From Patescibacteria group bacterium (GTDB lineage Bacteria > Patescibacteriota > Microgenomatia > UBA1400 > PJMF01): a stretch of DNA of 10,768 nucleotides. A model generated the notes under the pieces. That model was given only the letters and a program-made list of their open reading frames with translations. It searched no databases and was not told where the DNA came from. Where the stretch lies: NCBI GenBank assembly GCA_018816485.1, contig JAHIVL010000064.1, positions 1 through 10,768 of the forward strand. Direction: 5' to 3'. Of the stretch, positions 1 through 5,604 are shown piece by piece. Numbering within the stretch: the first letter of the stretch is position 1; each line of letters begins with the position of its first letter. Position numbers and translations under genes: made by a program.

Positions 1-632
1 AGCTGTTCATGCTCAAGCTAAAGCTGAAAAACGAGTGATAAAAGCTAGACATAGACATCCACTCAAAAATAAATCTGTTTACAAATATGTACTTAAAAAA
101 ATAAGGTTAGGCTGGAGTCCAGAACAAATATCTGGAAGATTAAAATTTATAAAACCAGATAGAGTGAGTATTCATGATCGACCAGAAGAGATAGAAAATA
201 GAGAAGTTTTTGGTCACTGGGAAAGTGATTCGATTGTTGGTAAAAATCATATTGGAGGCATTCATACTGAGGTTGAAAGAAAAACTAGATTTATAATGGC
301 TAGATTTATCAATGACTTAACAGCCAAAGAAACAGCGGATAAAGCATCTAAAATGTTTGGTGATTTACCAAGACAAGCAAAGAAAAGTACAACGCTAGAC
401 AATGGTTCAGAAAATGTAGAACATAAACAATTTGATTTAGATACCTATTTTTGTGATCCATATTCAAGTTGGCAAAGAGCTACTAATAAAAACAGTAATG
501 GACTTATTAGAAGATACCTACCAATGGGAACTAGATGATATGATTAATGAGATTAACAATAGATCAAGAAAATGCTTGGGTTATCGCACACCCCAAGAAG
601 CATTTGATGAAGAATTAAAAAGTACTAAGTGA
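1..632 (+). pseudogene. IS30-family transposase, decayed and cut by the window edge
   Basis: The reading frame is open from base 2, so the real start lies outside the window; the GTG at 35 is internal. The product matches the IS30 DDE transposase pattern: a helix-turn-helix-proximal stretch with GWSPEQISGRL, then RPEEIENR, GHWESD (first Asp), TLDNGSE (second Asp), the DPYSSWQRATN block and NGLIRRYLP. Three lesions show that it is dead. About 50-60 residues normally found between the GRLK block and RVSI are missing in frame. The third catalytic Glu of the usual TNEN motif is Lys here (TNKN). A small deletion after YLP (about 520) shifts the frame, so the C-terminal part (WELDDMINEINNR, then LGYRTPQEAFDEEL) continues in another frame to a TGA at 630-632. 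The bases just after it (635-660) may hold the element's right inverted repeat, but the left end is not available for comparison. The IS30 assignment is firm. Confidence 0.88.
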
Positions 633-676
633 GCGGATTCCAAGTTGAATGTAGGCAACTTTTCTTTAATTATTAC

Positions 677-915
677 GGGACTAGGTCCTTCGTCTCCACT
701 CAGGACATTCCCTAGCTTACGCTTCGGTTAGATTCGTGTTGATTGCATCAACCAACTCAGAGTTAACCACAAAACTTAAACAAAAAAGACTCCTAAAGGA
801 GTCCATTTTGTTTAATTTGAGAATGTGGGAGGATATCCGAACCTGGATTATGGGACAAGAAGGGATTATTTTCCCCGAGATGGCAGTGGAAATTCCGAGT
901 AATCGGGAATATTAG
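677..915 (+). repeat. Cassette-boundary repeat, copy A
   Basis: This is the first of four related sequences. It begins GGGACTAGGTCCTTCGTCTCC, a start shared with copies C and D, although the flanking bases to its left are different. An arm of about 100 bases follows, with a small hairpin GTTGAT-TGC-ATCAAC. Then come the core hairpin (776-815) and a short frame from TTG 817 or ATG 823 to TAG 913-915, encoding MWEDIRTWIMGQEG and ending EMAVEIPSNREY. Compared with C and D, about 45 bases are missing from the left arm, matching loss of one of two imperfect internal direct repeats (CTTCGTC...CATTCC). The repeat lies at the 3' end of the mntA-hepT module and right after the IS30 remnant. It matches no element I recognise. 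Confidence 0.8.
776..815. terminator. Hairpin of repeat A, likely bidirectional terminator
   Basis: GACTCC (788-793) pairs with GGAGTC (798-803) around a TAAA loop. After a 2x2 mismatch the stem continues for ten more A/T-rich pairs (776-785 with 806-815). The A-rich left arm gives a T-tract on the minus strand, and the right arm carries TTTTG on the plus strand. It would end transcripts of the minus-strand mntA-hepT module. Confidence 0.65.
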
Positions 916-928
916 AGGTGGAAAAAGT

Positions 929-1258
929 TCAAATTAAACTCTGAACCTGTTTTCTTAAATCAGGCAAATGTTCTTTGATTGTTTTCCATACTACTTCAGG
1001 GCTAATCTGGTCATACCCATGAATAAGAAAATTTCTCATTTCTACTGCCTGTCTCATTGGAAAATCTGAATTGTTGTTTATGAAGTCTTGAGATAGTTTG
1101 TTTGATGCTTCACCTATTATTTCCAAAGCATGACTAACAGCAAAAATAGTTTTTTCATCATTCTCAAAATCATCATAGCTATATCCGTCCAAAAACTCAC
1201 TAATTTTATCTATAGCATCTAAAACATCTTCTAAGTAGACTTGATCAGTTTTTTTCAT
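929..1258 (-). CDS. HepT-like HEPN RNase toxin (DUF86 family)
   Basis: A 109-residue, all-helical-looking protein of the HepT/DUF86 HEPN family. The hallmark RX4HXY RNase motif is present as R75-NFLI-H80-G-Y82. In characterised MntA/HepT pairs the HEPN protein cleaves RNA (tRNA in some cases) and is silenced when the partner nucleotidyltransferase adds AMP to the tyrosine of this motif. Here the tyrosine and both catalytic residues are intact, so the toxin looks functional. Its start overlaps the end of the upstream mntA-like gene by 14 bases, which implies translational coupling with the antitoxin made first. Downstream it runs into repeat A and its terminator. Cytoplasmic. Family assignment is firm; the RNA target is unknown. 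Confidence 0.9.
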   Translation of the reverse strand: MKKTDQVYLEDVLDAIDKISEFLDGYSYDDFENDEKTIFAVSHALEIIGEASNKLSQDFINNNSDFPMRQAVEMRNFLIHGYDQISPEVVWKTIKEHLPDLRKQVQSLI

Positions 1259-1544
1259 AAATAGTAATAAGATCTTTTCTGATATATGGTTCTAAAATTT
1301 TCTTTAACTTGCCCTTCATCGCCAAATCAACCTTTCTGCCTAAAATATCTTGAAAGTATATCTTCACGTCTGCTAAATCAAAAAGAGACTTTGGTTCGTT
1401 AAAATCAATAAGCAAATCTACGTCACTATCTATAGTGTCCTCACCTCTAGCAATAGAGCCAAATAAACCCAAATAACTAATCCCATGTTTTTGATACATG
1501 TGTTTTGAACTATCTTGCTGGAGATTTTGAATTATATCTGTCAT
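1245..1544 (-). CDS. MntA-like minimal nucleotidyltransferase antitoxin
   Basis: A 99-residue minimal nucleotidyltransferase. The GSX10DXD signature is complete: G29-S30 followed by D41-V-D43, and a third acidic residue fits D73 in GRKVDLAM. In the MntA/HepT systems this protein transfers AMP to the HEPN toxin next door, whose target tyrosine is present. The length is normal for the family. The ATG at 1542-1544 is chosen because a -10 box (1553-1558) lies only 8 bases upstream, so the mRNA would have almost no leader and no Shine-Dalgarno sequence. It is the first gene of a two-gene operon with hepT. Such pairs are common on mobile islands and plasmids, which agrees with the cassette-like surroundings. 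Confidence 0.9.
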   Translation of the reverse strand: MTDIIQNLQQDSSKHMYQKHGISYLGLFGSIARGEDTIDSDVDLLIDFNEPKSLFDLADVKIYFQDILGRKVDLAMKGKLKKILEPYIRKDLITIYEKN

Positions 1545-1552
1545 TATAAATA

Positions 1553-1558
1553 ATTATA
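1553..1558 (-). promoter_or_regulatory. -10 box for mntA-hepT
   Basis: On the minus strand this reads TATAAT, a perfect -10 consensus. The predicted transcription start is at about 1546, one or two bases before the mntA ATG, so the message would be practically leaderless. No good -35 box is seen (CATGTC at the right distance is weak). Confidence 0.55.
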
Positions 1559-1583
1559 CACTAATTTATTAGATCGACATGTT

Positions 1584-1608
1584 AATAAAAAAGACGACTT
1601 TTGTCGCC
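1584..1608 (-). terminator. Rho-independent terminator on the minus strand (repeat B hairpin)
   Basis: On the minus strand GGCGAC-AAAA-GTCGTC forms a 6-pair stem with one G-T pair, followed by TTTTTTATT. It ends transcription of the NUDIX remnant and insulates the mntA promoter just downstream. It sits at the same place relative to the MWEDIR frame as the hairpins in repeats A, C and D, but its stem sequence is different. Confidence 0.75.
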
Positions 1609-1688
1609 TTCTTCATTAATTGTTGAGAATGTGGGAGGATATCCGGACCTATTTTATTGAGGAGAATCACGATTTTACGTCATTATAA
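1586..1688 (+). repeat. Cassette-boundary repeat, copy B (short form)
   Basis: This copy has only the right half of the repeat: a hairpin (1593-1608), then a plus-strand frame TTG-AGA-ATG-TGG starting at 1623 and closing with TAA at 1686-1688. The peptide begins LRMWEDIRTYFIEEN and ends DFTSL. The long left arm seen in A, C and D is absent. An in-frame stop just before the TTG means the frame can start only at TTG 1623 or ATG 1629, or at the TTG just before them. The last codons overlap the end of the NUDIX remnant on the other strand. Confidence 0.65.
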
Positions 1689-1961
1689 CCAACCAACTCT
1701 TCCAAGAATTTGCTTTGCCGTTCTTAAAAAAGCTAAATCTCTTTCCTGAATAAACGAACCTTCGTAGCCCATTGGATCATCACTCTTAATTATTGAAATG
1801 GCATCATCTAATGAAACCCACACAACTTGGAAACCTTGTTTTAATTCTCTTTCAGTAAAAATAGGCTCACCTTTGGAAGTAATTTTTCCATAATAACAGT
1901 ATGAAGTTTGTTTTAAATTAAACTTATATCTAAATTTAGGGACTGGGTCTTTCGTCTCCAC
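1683..1961 (-). pseudogene. NUDIX hydrolase remnant, C-terminal part only
   Basis: The 92-residue frame resembles the C-terminal half of a NUDIX hydrolase: FNLKQTSYCYYGKI, then GEPIFTERELKQGFQVVWVSLDDAI, and GSFIQERDLAFLRTAKQIL at the end. The Nudix box (GX5EX7REUXEEXGU) that binds metal and catalyses diphosphate hydrolysis is missing, so no activity is expected. The first residues, METKDPVP, are encoded by the left end of repeat C rather than by NUDIX sequence. The gene was therefore cut at the repeat boundary and the ATG at 1959-1961 is an accident of the junction. Its stop overlaps repeat B. NUDIX identity comes from overall pattern recognition of the C-terminal part, with moderate certainty; the truncation follows from it. 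Confidence 0.65.
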
Positions 1962-2226
1962 TCAAGACATTCCCTCGCTTACGCTTCGGTCAGCCCTTCG
2001 TCCATACTTCGGGCATTCCTTCATAGAATTCAGTCAAGATTTGTGTTGGTTTCGCCAAACAACTTAAAGTTAACCACAGACTTAAATAAAAAGACTCCCA
2101 TAAAGGAAGCCTTTTTATTTAAATTTGCGAATGTGGGACGATATCCGAATCTATTTTATGGGAAATGAGAAGTTTGTTTTCTCTGATTTAGCGATAAAAT
2201 TACTGAGCAAGGATAAACGAAGTTAA
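1939..2226 (+). repeat. Cassette-boundary repeat, copy C (long form)
   Basis: A full-length copy closely similar to D. It starts GGGACTGGGTCTTTCGTCTCC, has an arm of about 145 bases with two imperfect direct repeats (CTTCGTC...CATTCC), a small hairpin with TTGG-TTTCG-CCAA, the core hairpin (2084-2120), and the conserved frame from TTG 2125 or ATG 2131 to TAA 2224-2226. That frame begins MWDDIRIYFMGNEKF and ends DLAIKLLSKDKRS. Its left end is fused to the NUDIX remnant. It follows the 3' end of the ATP-grasp/SET operon, so in the direction of those genes it is a downstream element. Confidence 0.82.
2084..2120. terminator. Hairpin of repeat C, likely bidirectional terminator
   Basis: AAATAAAAAG (2084-2093) pairs perfectly with CTTTTTATTT (2111-2120). 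An upper stem with two mismatches joins CTCC to GGAAG around an ATAAA loop. T-rich tracts lie on the 3' side in both directions. It would end the minus-strand ATP-grasp/SET transcript. Confidence 0.65.
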
Positions 2227-2233
2227 ATAATTC

Positions 2234-2644
2234 TCATAAATATTTATCATCATAAGATCCATATGAGACTGTTATTTCTTCACCTTTTTTTATCTTTCTT
2301 AAAGAAATAAAAGTAAACCCACCATCAATCGTCTTAGAATTTGGATTTTTTGAATGATTCACATAGTAGGACATGTCCATCCCATTAAGTGCTCCTTCTG
2401 GAATTCTTACAGTTTGATTTTTTTCAATTACAAAAAAGTCATCTATCATCTGGAGCACTTCCTTATCTAAAGAATTTAGTTCTTTCATTTGAAAAGTATG
2501 CCAATTTTGATTCCCTTGACCCTTAAATAATTCAGTATTGATGGGAATATCTCTAATAGCCACTACACCCACTCCAGAAATTTCTGATGACTTTAAGCGA
2601 CAATAGGTGTTTTCCAGTAACTCAATGATCTTTTTTTTAACCAT
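2234..2644 (-). CDS. SET-domain protein (putative lysine methyltransferase)
   Basis: A 136-residue protein that is essentially one SET domain. Visible motifs are the N-terminal SGVGVVAIRDIP (23-34), the NHSKNPN block (96-102), which corresponds to the NHxxxPN motif that contributes to the S-adenosylmethionine pocket, and GEEITVSYG (121-129), the C-terminal SET motif with its tyrosine. Pre- and post-SET zinc regions are absent, as in most bacterial SET proteins. The family transfers methyl groups from SAM to protein lysines; the substrate here is unknown. The gene starts 2 bases after the stop of the ATP-grasp gene, so the two are surely co-transcribed and probably work together. It ends just before repeat C. 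Confidence 0.85.
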   Translation of the reverse strand: MVKKKIIELLENTYCRLKSSEISGVGVVAIRDIPINTELFKGQGNQNWHTFQMKELNSLDKEVLQMIDDFFVIEKNQTVRIPEGALNGMDMSYYVNHSKNPNSKTIDGGFTFISLRKIKKGEEITVSYGSYDDKYL

Positions 2645-2646
2645 AT

Positions 2647-3933
2647 TTATTTAAGATATCCCCAGGTATGTAATTTATCACTGTCCTCATACCACCGGCT
2701 TCCTATATCAATACGATAATACATATTAGGTATAATAATATTTTTTATACGATTTTGCATCTGAGTTTGAGCCTGACGCATTGTTAGTCCTGAAGCTGCG
2801 ATAACCAAAATTACTCCACTATCTCCTGCAATAGTCCATTCTCCTTTTTTTAATTTTACATCTTCAAGATGAATTCCATCCAGATGTGGTTTTTTAAAGA
2901 TAATTGCGTTATTTTTTGAAAATGAGCGATAAGTCTTAGGATCATTATAAGGAAATGGCGGGACCACTATTCTTGTCCCTAAATGAAATCCTGGTTTGAC
3001 TTCAATTTCAAAGTCTTCACTACGAGCCAATTTGAGTAAAAATTCACTAACTGGCATAACAATAGATTCTGATTGGATATGAATAGTAGGATAGCCAAAT
3101 CTTGAGGTAAATTCTAATGGATAGATGCCAGTTCCATTGACTATGCAATTGATATCTATATAACCAATATAGCCTTCTTCTTTTAAAGATGGCTCCATTT
3201 TTTTTAAAGTTTCTTCGAATAATTTATTTGAACTACTCCAAAACATACTTGTACCCATTTCTCCTGTAGCCACACCCAAATCTCCTGGGAAAAGCTTTTT
3301 ATGTTCAAAATTAATATTAATTGGATAGATAAATTTTTTACCATTAAAGAAAGCACCTACAGCAACTTCTACTCCTGATGTTACTTTTCGTTGCAACTGA
3401 AACTCTTTAATTTGCTCACTCCATGTTTTTTTGTACGCCTCTAGGATCCTTAATACATCAGCTCCGTCATTGTCTTGACCGACAAACAAAAGCTTCTTAA
3501 TATTTTGAGCATCACCACTTGGTTTGATTACATATTTATTAGGATTAGTAGTTACGTATTCAATAGCATCGTCAAAATAATTAAATTCTTTATAAGGTAG
3601 AATTTTAATTCCATGTTTTTTAAGTTCGCTTTGGCCAAATGAACGATCATCTTCAAGACGATCAGTATATTTTGTTCCTCCCACAACTAGCTTGCCATTT
3701 TTACGCAATTTCTCTGCCAAAATACCATGACCTAAAACATCATCAAAGATAATTATGTCTGCCCAATCAATTTCACTCTCCCAGTCATTTGTTTTAGGAA
3801 TAAAACCATTTCCAATATCTCGAACCTTGGGGTTTTGAATATAATATTTAACATTATGACCTTCTTTTACTACCTGCCAAGCAGTATCAGTAATTAAAGC
3901 CTCAAAGGAAACAAATAGAAATTTTTTTTTCAT
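2647..3933 (-). CDS. PurD-like ATP-grasp ligase
   Basis: A 428-residue protein with the plan of phosphoribosylamine-glycine ligase. It has an N-terminal nucleotide-fold part (FLFVSF...DTAW), then ATP-grasp: YVIKPSGD (134-141, ATP-binding lysine), SGVEVAVGAFFNG (186-198), and FEHKKLFPGDLGVATGEMGT (209-228), which parallels the QDHK...GD.GPNTGGMG block of PurD. IDINCIVNG...YPLEFTSRFGYP (259-282) matches its metal-binding EfNvRFGDP region. The end resembles the PurD C-terminal domain (IAASGLTMRQAQ, YYRIDIG). Several PurD signature residues are altered, and no other purine gene is near, so the substrate is probably not phosphoribosylamine plus glycine. An acid-amine ligation using ATP is the safe statement. 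It is the first gene of an operon with the SET gene and has its own promoter. No Shine-Dalgarno sequence is visible before the ATG at 3931-3933. Confidence 0.83.
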   Translation of the reverse strand: MKKKFLFVSFEALITDTAWQVVKEGHNVKYYIQNPKVRDIGNGFIPKTNDWESEIDWADIIIFDDVLGHGILAEKLRKNGKLVVGGTKYTDRLEDDRSFGQSELKKHGIKILPYKEFNYFDDAIEYVTTNPNKYVIKPSGDAQNIKKLLFVGQDNDGADVLRILEAYKKTWSEQIKEFQLQRKVTSGVEVAVGAFFNGKKFIYPININFEHKKLFPGDLGVATGEMGTSMFWSSSNKLFEETLKKMEPSLKEEGYIGYIDINCIVNGTGIYPLEFTSRFGYPTIHIQSESIVMPVSEFLLKLARSEDFEIEVKPGFHLGTRIVVPPFPYNDPKTYRSFSKNNAIIFKKPHLDGIHLEDVKLKKGEWTIAGDSGVILVIAASGLTMRQAQTQMQNRIKNIIIPNMYYRIDIGSRWYEDSDKLHTWGYLK

Positions 3934-3962
3934 TTTTTATTAATGTAATATGTTCACTAGAT

Positions 3963-3991
3963 TTTATACCTATTTTAATGTTTGTATACAA
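3963..3991 (-). promoter_or_regulatory. Promoter of the ATP-grasp/SET operon
   Basis: On the minus strand a -35 box TTGTAT (3986-3991) and a -10 box TATAAA (3963-3968) are separated by 17 bases. The expected start is near 3956, leaving a leader of about 22 bases before the ATG. It lies directly downstream of a minus-strand terminator, so the module is transcriptionally isolated. Confidence 0.65.
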
Positions 3992-4019
3992 TAAAAAAAC
4001 GACTTTGTAGCCGTTTATT
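3987..4019 (-). terminator. Rho-independent terminator on the minus strand
   Basis: On the minus strand AACGGCT-ACAA-AGTCGTT forms a 7-pair stem with one G-T pair, followed by TTTTTTTATTG. It is a second stop signal behind the fic module, beyond repeat D, and separates it from the ATP-grasp promoter. The bases just to its right (TTTGCGGGACTAGATCC, 4029-4045) look like a shortened form of the TTTGCGAATGTGGGACGATATCC core of repeats C and D, so this may be a fifth, degraded repeat core. Confidence 0.7.
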
Positions 4020-4033
4020 ATTACTCAGTTTGC

Positions 4034-4290
4034 GGGACTAGATCCTTCGTCTCCACTCAGGACATTTCCTCGCTTACGCTTCGGTCAATCCTCCGCCCAT
4101 GCTACGGATATTCCTTCATAGAATTCAGTCAAGATTTGTGTTGGTTTCGCCAAATAACTTAAAGTTAACCACAGACTTAAATAAAAAGACTCCCCGAAGG
4201 AAGCCTTTTTATTTAAATTTGCGAATGTGGGACGATATCCGAACCTATTTTATGAAGAATGAGGAGTTTATTTTCCCACTATTTAACTAA
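4034..4290 (+). repeat. Cassette-boundary repeat, copy D (long form)
   Basis: The copy closest to C: start GGGACTAGATCCTTCGTCTCC, an arm of about 145 bases with the two imperfect direct repeats and the TTGG-TTTCG-CCAA hairpin, a core hairpin (4179-4214), and the conserved frame from ATG 4225 to TAA 4288-4290 (MWDDIRTYFMKNEEFIFP, then LFN). Here the frame is open further upstream to an ATG at 4099, but C carries a one-base difference inside the hairpin that breaks this longer frame. Only the part from LRMW onward is conserved between copies. It follows the 3' end of the fic gene. Between 3934 and 4338 there is no other gene. Confidence 0.82.
4179..4214. terminator. Hairpin of repeat D, likely bidirectional terminator
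   Basis: AAATAAAAAG (4179-4188) pairs with CTTTTTATTT (4205-4214). The upper stem pairs CT and CC with GG and AG around a CGAA loop, with two mismatches. It would stop fic transcription on the minus strand. Confidence 0.65.
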
Positions 4291-4338
4291 AAAATACTGG
4301 ATTAATGAAGAGTGCTGAGTATGGAAAAAGATATATTG

Positions 4339-5406
4339 TTATATAGAAGCTTGAAAATAGGTTTTAACTGCAAAATGATACTGTTCTAGAAATAATCTTT
4401 TTATGTGATAAATATTGCTAGTTTCATAAAAAACAATCATGGCTTGCTTATATTCATCTTCATTAATACTTCTATAAGATAAAGGAAAATAATCATGGGC
4501 TAAAAGAATTGCATTTGCAAGCATCCGAGCACTGCGTTTATTACCATCAGCAAAAGGTTGGATGTATGCTAATAAAATGGATACAATTAATGCCTTCTCT
4601 AAAGGAAATTTTGCTTTATTAACTAAATTTATCATCTCTTCTAAAGCTTTTTGTAGTTCCCAATCATGGGCCAGAGGTTTATATGTTGTGCCAGTGATAC
4701 CCACAGCTTGTTTTCTAATTCCACCACTAATATTCAAATCTTTAGTTAATACATTATGCAGTTCTAATAGGTCGCGATTAGTTATTTTAGAAAAATCTTT
4801 CCTATGTTCAAGAATGAGTCCAAACGCCTCTTTGTGATTTAAAATCATAATAGACTCTTGTTTGCTTTTACCCCTTGCTTCTTTTCCTTGCTTAATCAGG
4901 CTTTCAGTTTCAAGTAGCGTATATGTATTACCCTCTATCTTTGAAGATTTCCAAGAAAGTTCTATTACATAGCGCTCAAGTTCTCGTTGAAAAATAGTAG
5001 GGTCAAGATTTTTAGTAGCTTGATCAAAAGATCTAAAATTGTTTTCTATTTTATTTTGTTCTGCATCAAATATTATTCCTGGCAATGATTTAAATATTTT
5101 GTTGTCAAATTTTTTATTAGCAAAAGTCCTTTCATCTGCTTCCACAGAAAAGTATCGTTCTAGATCAATGTAAACAAGCAGTGGATGTTTCGAAACTGAT
5201 TTATAAGCCGTACTGGGGCCACTGCCAACTGCTTGAATTAAATTCAAATCAATCAAACTTTTTAAGTCTCTAGCTAAAGTTGCTTTTGAAGCTGAGAGAG
5301 CATTGCTAAGTTTAACAGCAATATCTTCTCTAGTGATACCTTCACTATGAGCAATAATATTGATTATTTCTTTTTGTCTTGGTGAAAGTGATATCGTCTC
5401 ATTCAT
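4339..5406 (-). CDS. Fic-family protein with N-terminal winged helix-turn-helix
   Basis: A 355-residue protein. Residues 6-70 form a winged helix-turn-helix (LSPRQKEIINIIAHSEGIT, then a recognition-helix-like SASKATLARDLKSL and a wing near SGPSTAYK). An N-terminal Fic inhibitory helix follows, with SSKIEGN (154-160) fitting (S/T)xxxE(G/N). The Fic core motif is YIQPFADGNKRSAR (281-294). Canonical Fic proteins have HPFxxGN(G/K)R and use the His to transfer AMP or another group to a hydroxyl side chain; here that residue is Gln283 (codon CAA, 4558-4560). I believe Gln occurs in other HTH-Fic proteins of this type, so it may be a subfamily trait rather than damage. The operator-like palindrome at its start suggests autoregulation by the winged helix. 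No Shine-Dalgarno sequence is seen. It lies in the same orientation as the initiator tRNA gene just upstream. Confidence 0.9.
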   Translation of the reverse strand: MNETISLSPRQKEIINIIAHSEGITREDIAVKLSNALSASKATLARDLKSLIDLNLIQAVGSGPSTAYKSVSKHPLLVYIDLERYFSVEADERTFANKKFDNKIFKSLPGIIFDAEQNKIENNFRSFDQATKNLDPTIFQRELERYVIELSWKSSKIEGNTYTLLETESLIKQGKEARGKSKQESIMILNHKEAFGLILEHRKDFSKITNRDLLELHNVLTKDLNISGGIRKQAVGITGTTYKPLAHDWELQKALEEMINLVNKAKFPLEKALIVSILLAYIQPFADGNKRSARMLANAILLAHDYFPLSYRSINEDEYKQAMIVFYETSNIYHIKRLFLEQYHFAVKTYFQASI

Positions 5407-5436
5407 ATAGTGTTATCGTCTCATAATGAGACGATA
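5392..5436. promoter_or_regulatory. Operator-like triple half-site at the fic start
   Basis: TATCGTCTCAT occurs at 5392-5402 and again at 5414-5424. The second copy is mirrored by ATGAGACGATA at 5426-5436, giving a perfect 23-base palindrome (11-1-11). The first and second half-sites start 22 bases apart, two helical turns, so bound proteins would lie on one face. The first half-site covers codons 2-5 of fic. The natural ligand is the winged helix of Fic itself (inference). Confidence 0.75.
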
Positions 5437-5449
5437 CTGGCAAGTATTG

Positions 5450-5518
5450 TTGCGGAACTAGGAGTCGAACCTAGCCTGTGAGATTATGAGCCTCACGTGC
5501 ACCGTACACTATCCCGCG
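5450..5518 (-). tRNA. Initiator tRNA-fMet (CAU)
   Basis: On the minus strand the acceptor CGCGGGA pairs with TTCCGCA except at the first position, where C1 faces A72, the mismatch typical of bacterial initiator tRNA. The D arm is GTGT-ACGGT-GCAC with a very short loop, the anticodon arm TGAGG-CTCATAA-TCTCA (anticodon CAT), and the T arm CTAGG-TTCGACT-CCTAG is perfect. Length to the discriminator A is 69 bases. CCA is not encoded. The three consecutive G-C pairs usually present at the base of the initiator anticodon stem are not kept (A-T, G-C, G-T here). Confidence 0.92.
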
Positions 5519-5570
5519 CGTTATTTCCTTGCATTCTTACCTCTTAAGTTTGTCTGCAACCAGAGTAAGT

Positions 5571-5599
5571 ATTATAGTTACTTTCTAGATAAAAGTCAA
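5571..5599 (-). promoter_or_regulatory. Promoter of the initiator tRNA gene
   Basis: On the minus strand TTGACT (5594-5599) and TATAAT (5571-5576) are separated by exactly 17 bases, close to a perfect housekeeping promoter. The start is expected near 5564, giving a 5' leader of about 45 bases that must be removed from the tRNA. Confidence 0.8.
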
Positions 5600-5604
5600 A
5601 GTTC

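Noticed and set aside
4031..4041. TGCGGGACTAG in repeat D as a duplicated tRNA-fMet 3' end (an attachment site)
   Set aside because: The match to the tRNA end is only 10 of 11 bases and stops there; a match of this size can occur by chance in a window of this length, so it is mentioned only as a weak hint.
4099..4290. A 63-codon plus-strand frame covering the right part of repeat D
   Set aside because: Copy C has a one-base length difference in the hairpin that breaks the frame and carries a stop there, so only the last part (from LRMW on) is conserved; the long frame is by chance.
677..4290. Reading the repeats as a CRISPR array
   Set aside because: Units are 100-290 bases long, diverged, separated by whole genes of different lengths, and there are no cas genes.
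677..4290. Canonical integron attC sites
   Set aside because: I found no convincing GTTRRRY/RYYYAAC box pairs bounding the repeats, and the nearby recombinase lacks the segment specific to integron integrases; only the architecture is similar.
4562..4837. A plus-strand frame of 91 codons opposite fic
   Set aside because: It is the antisense shadow of the well-supported fic gene and shows no recognisable motif.
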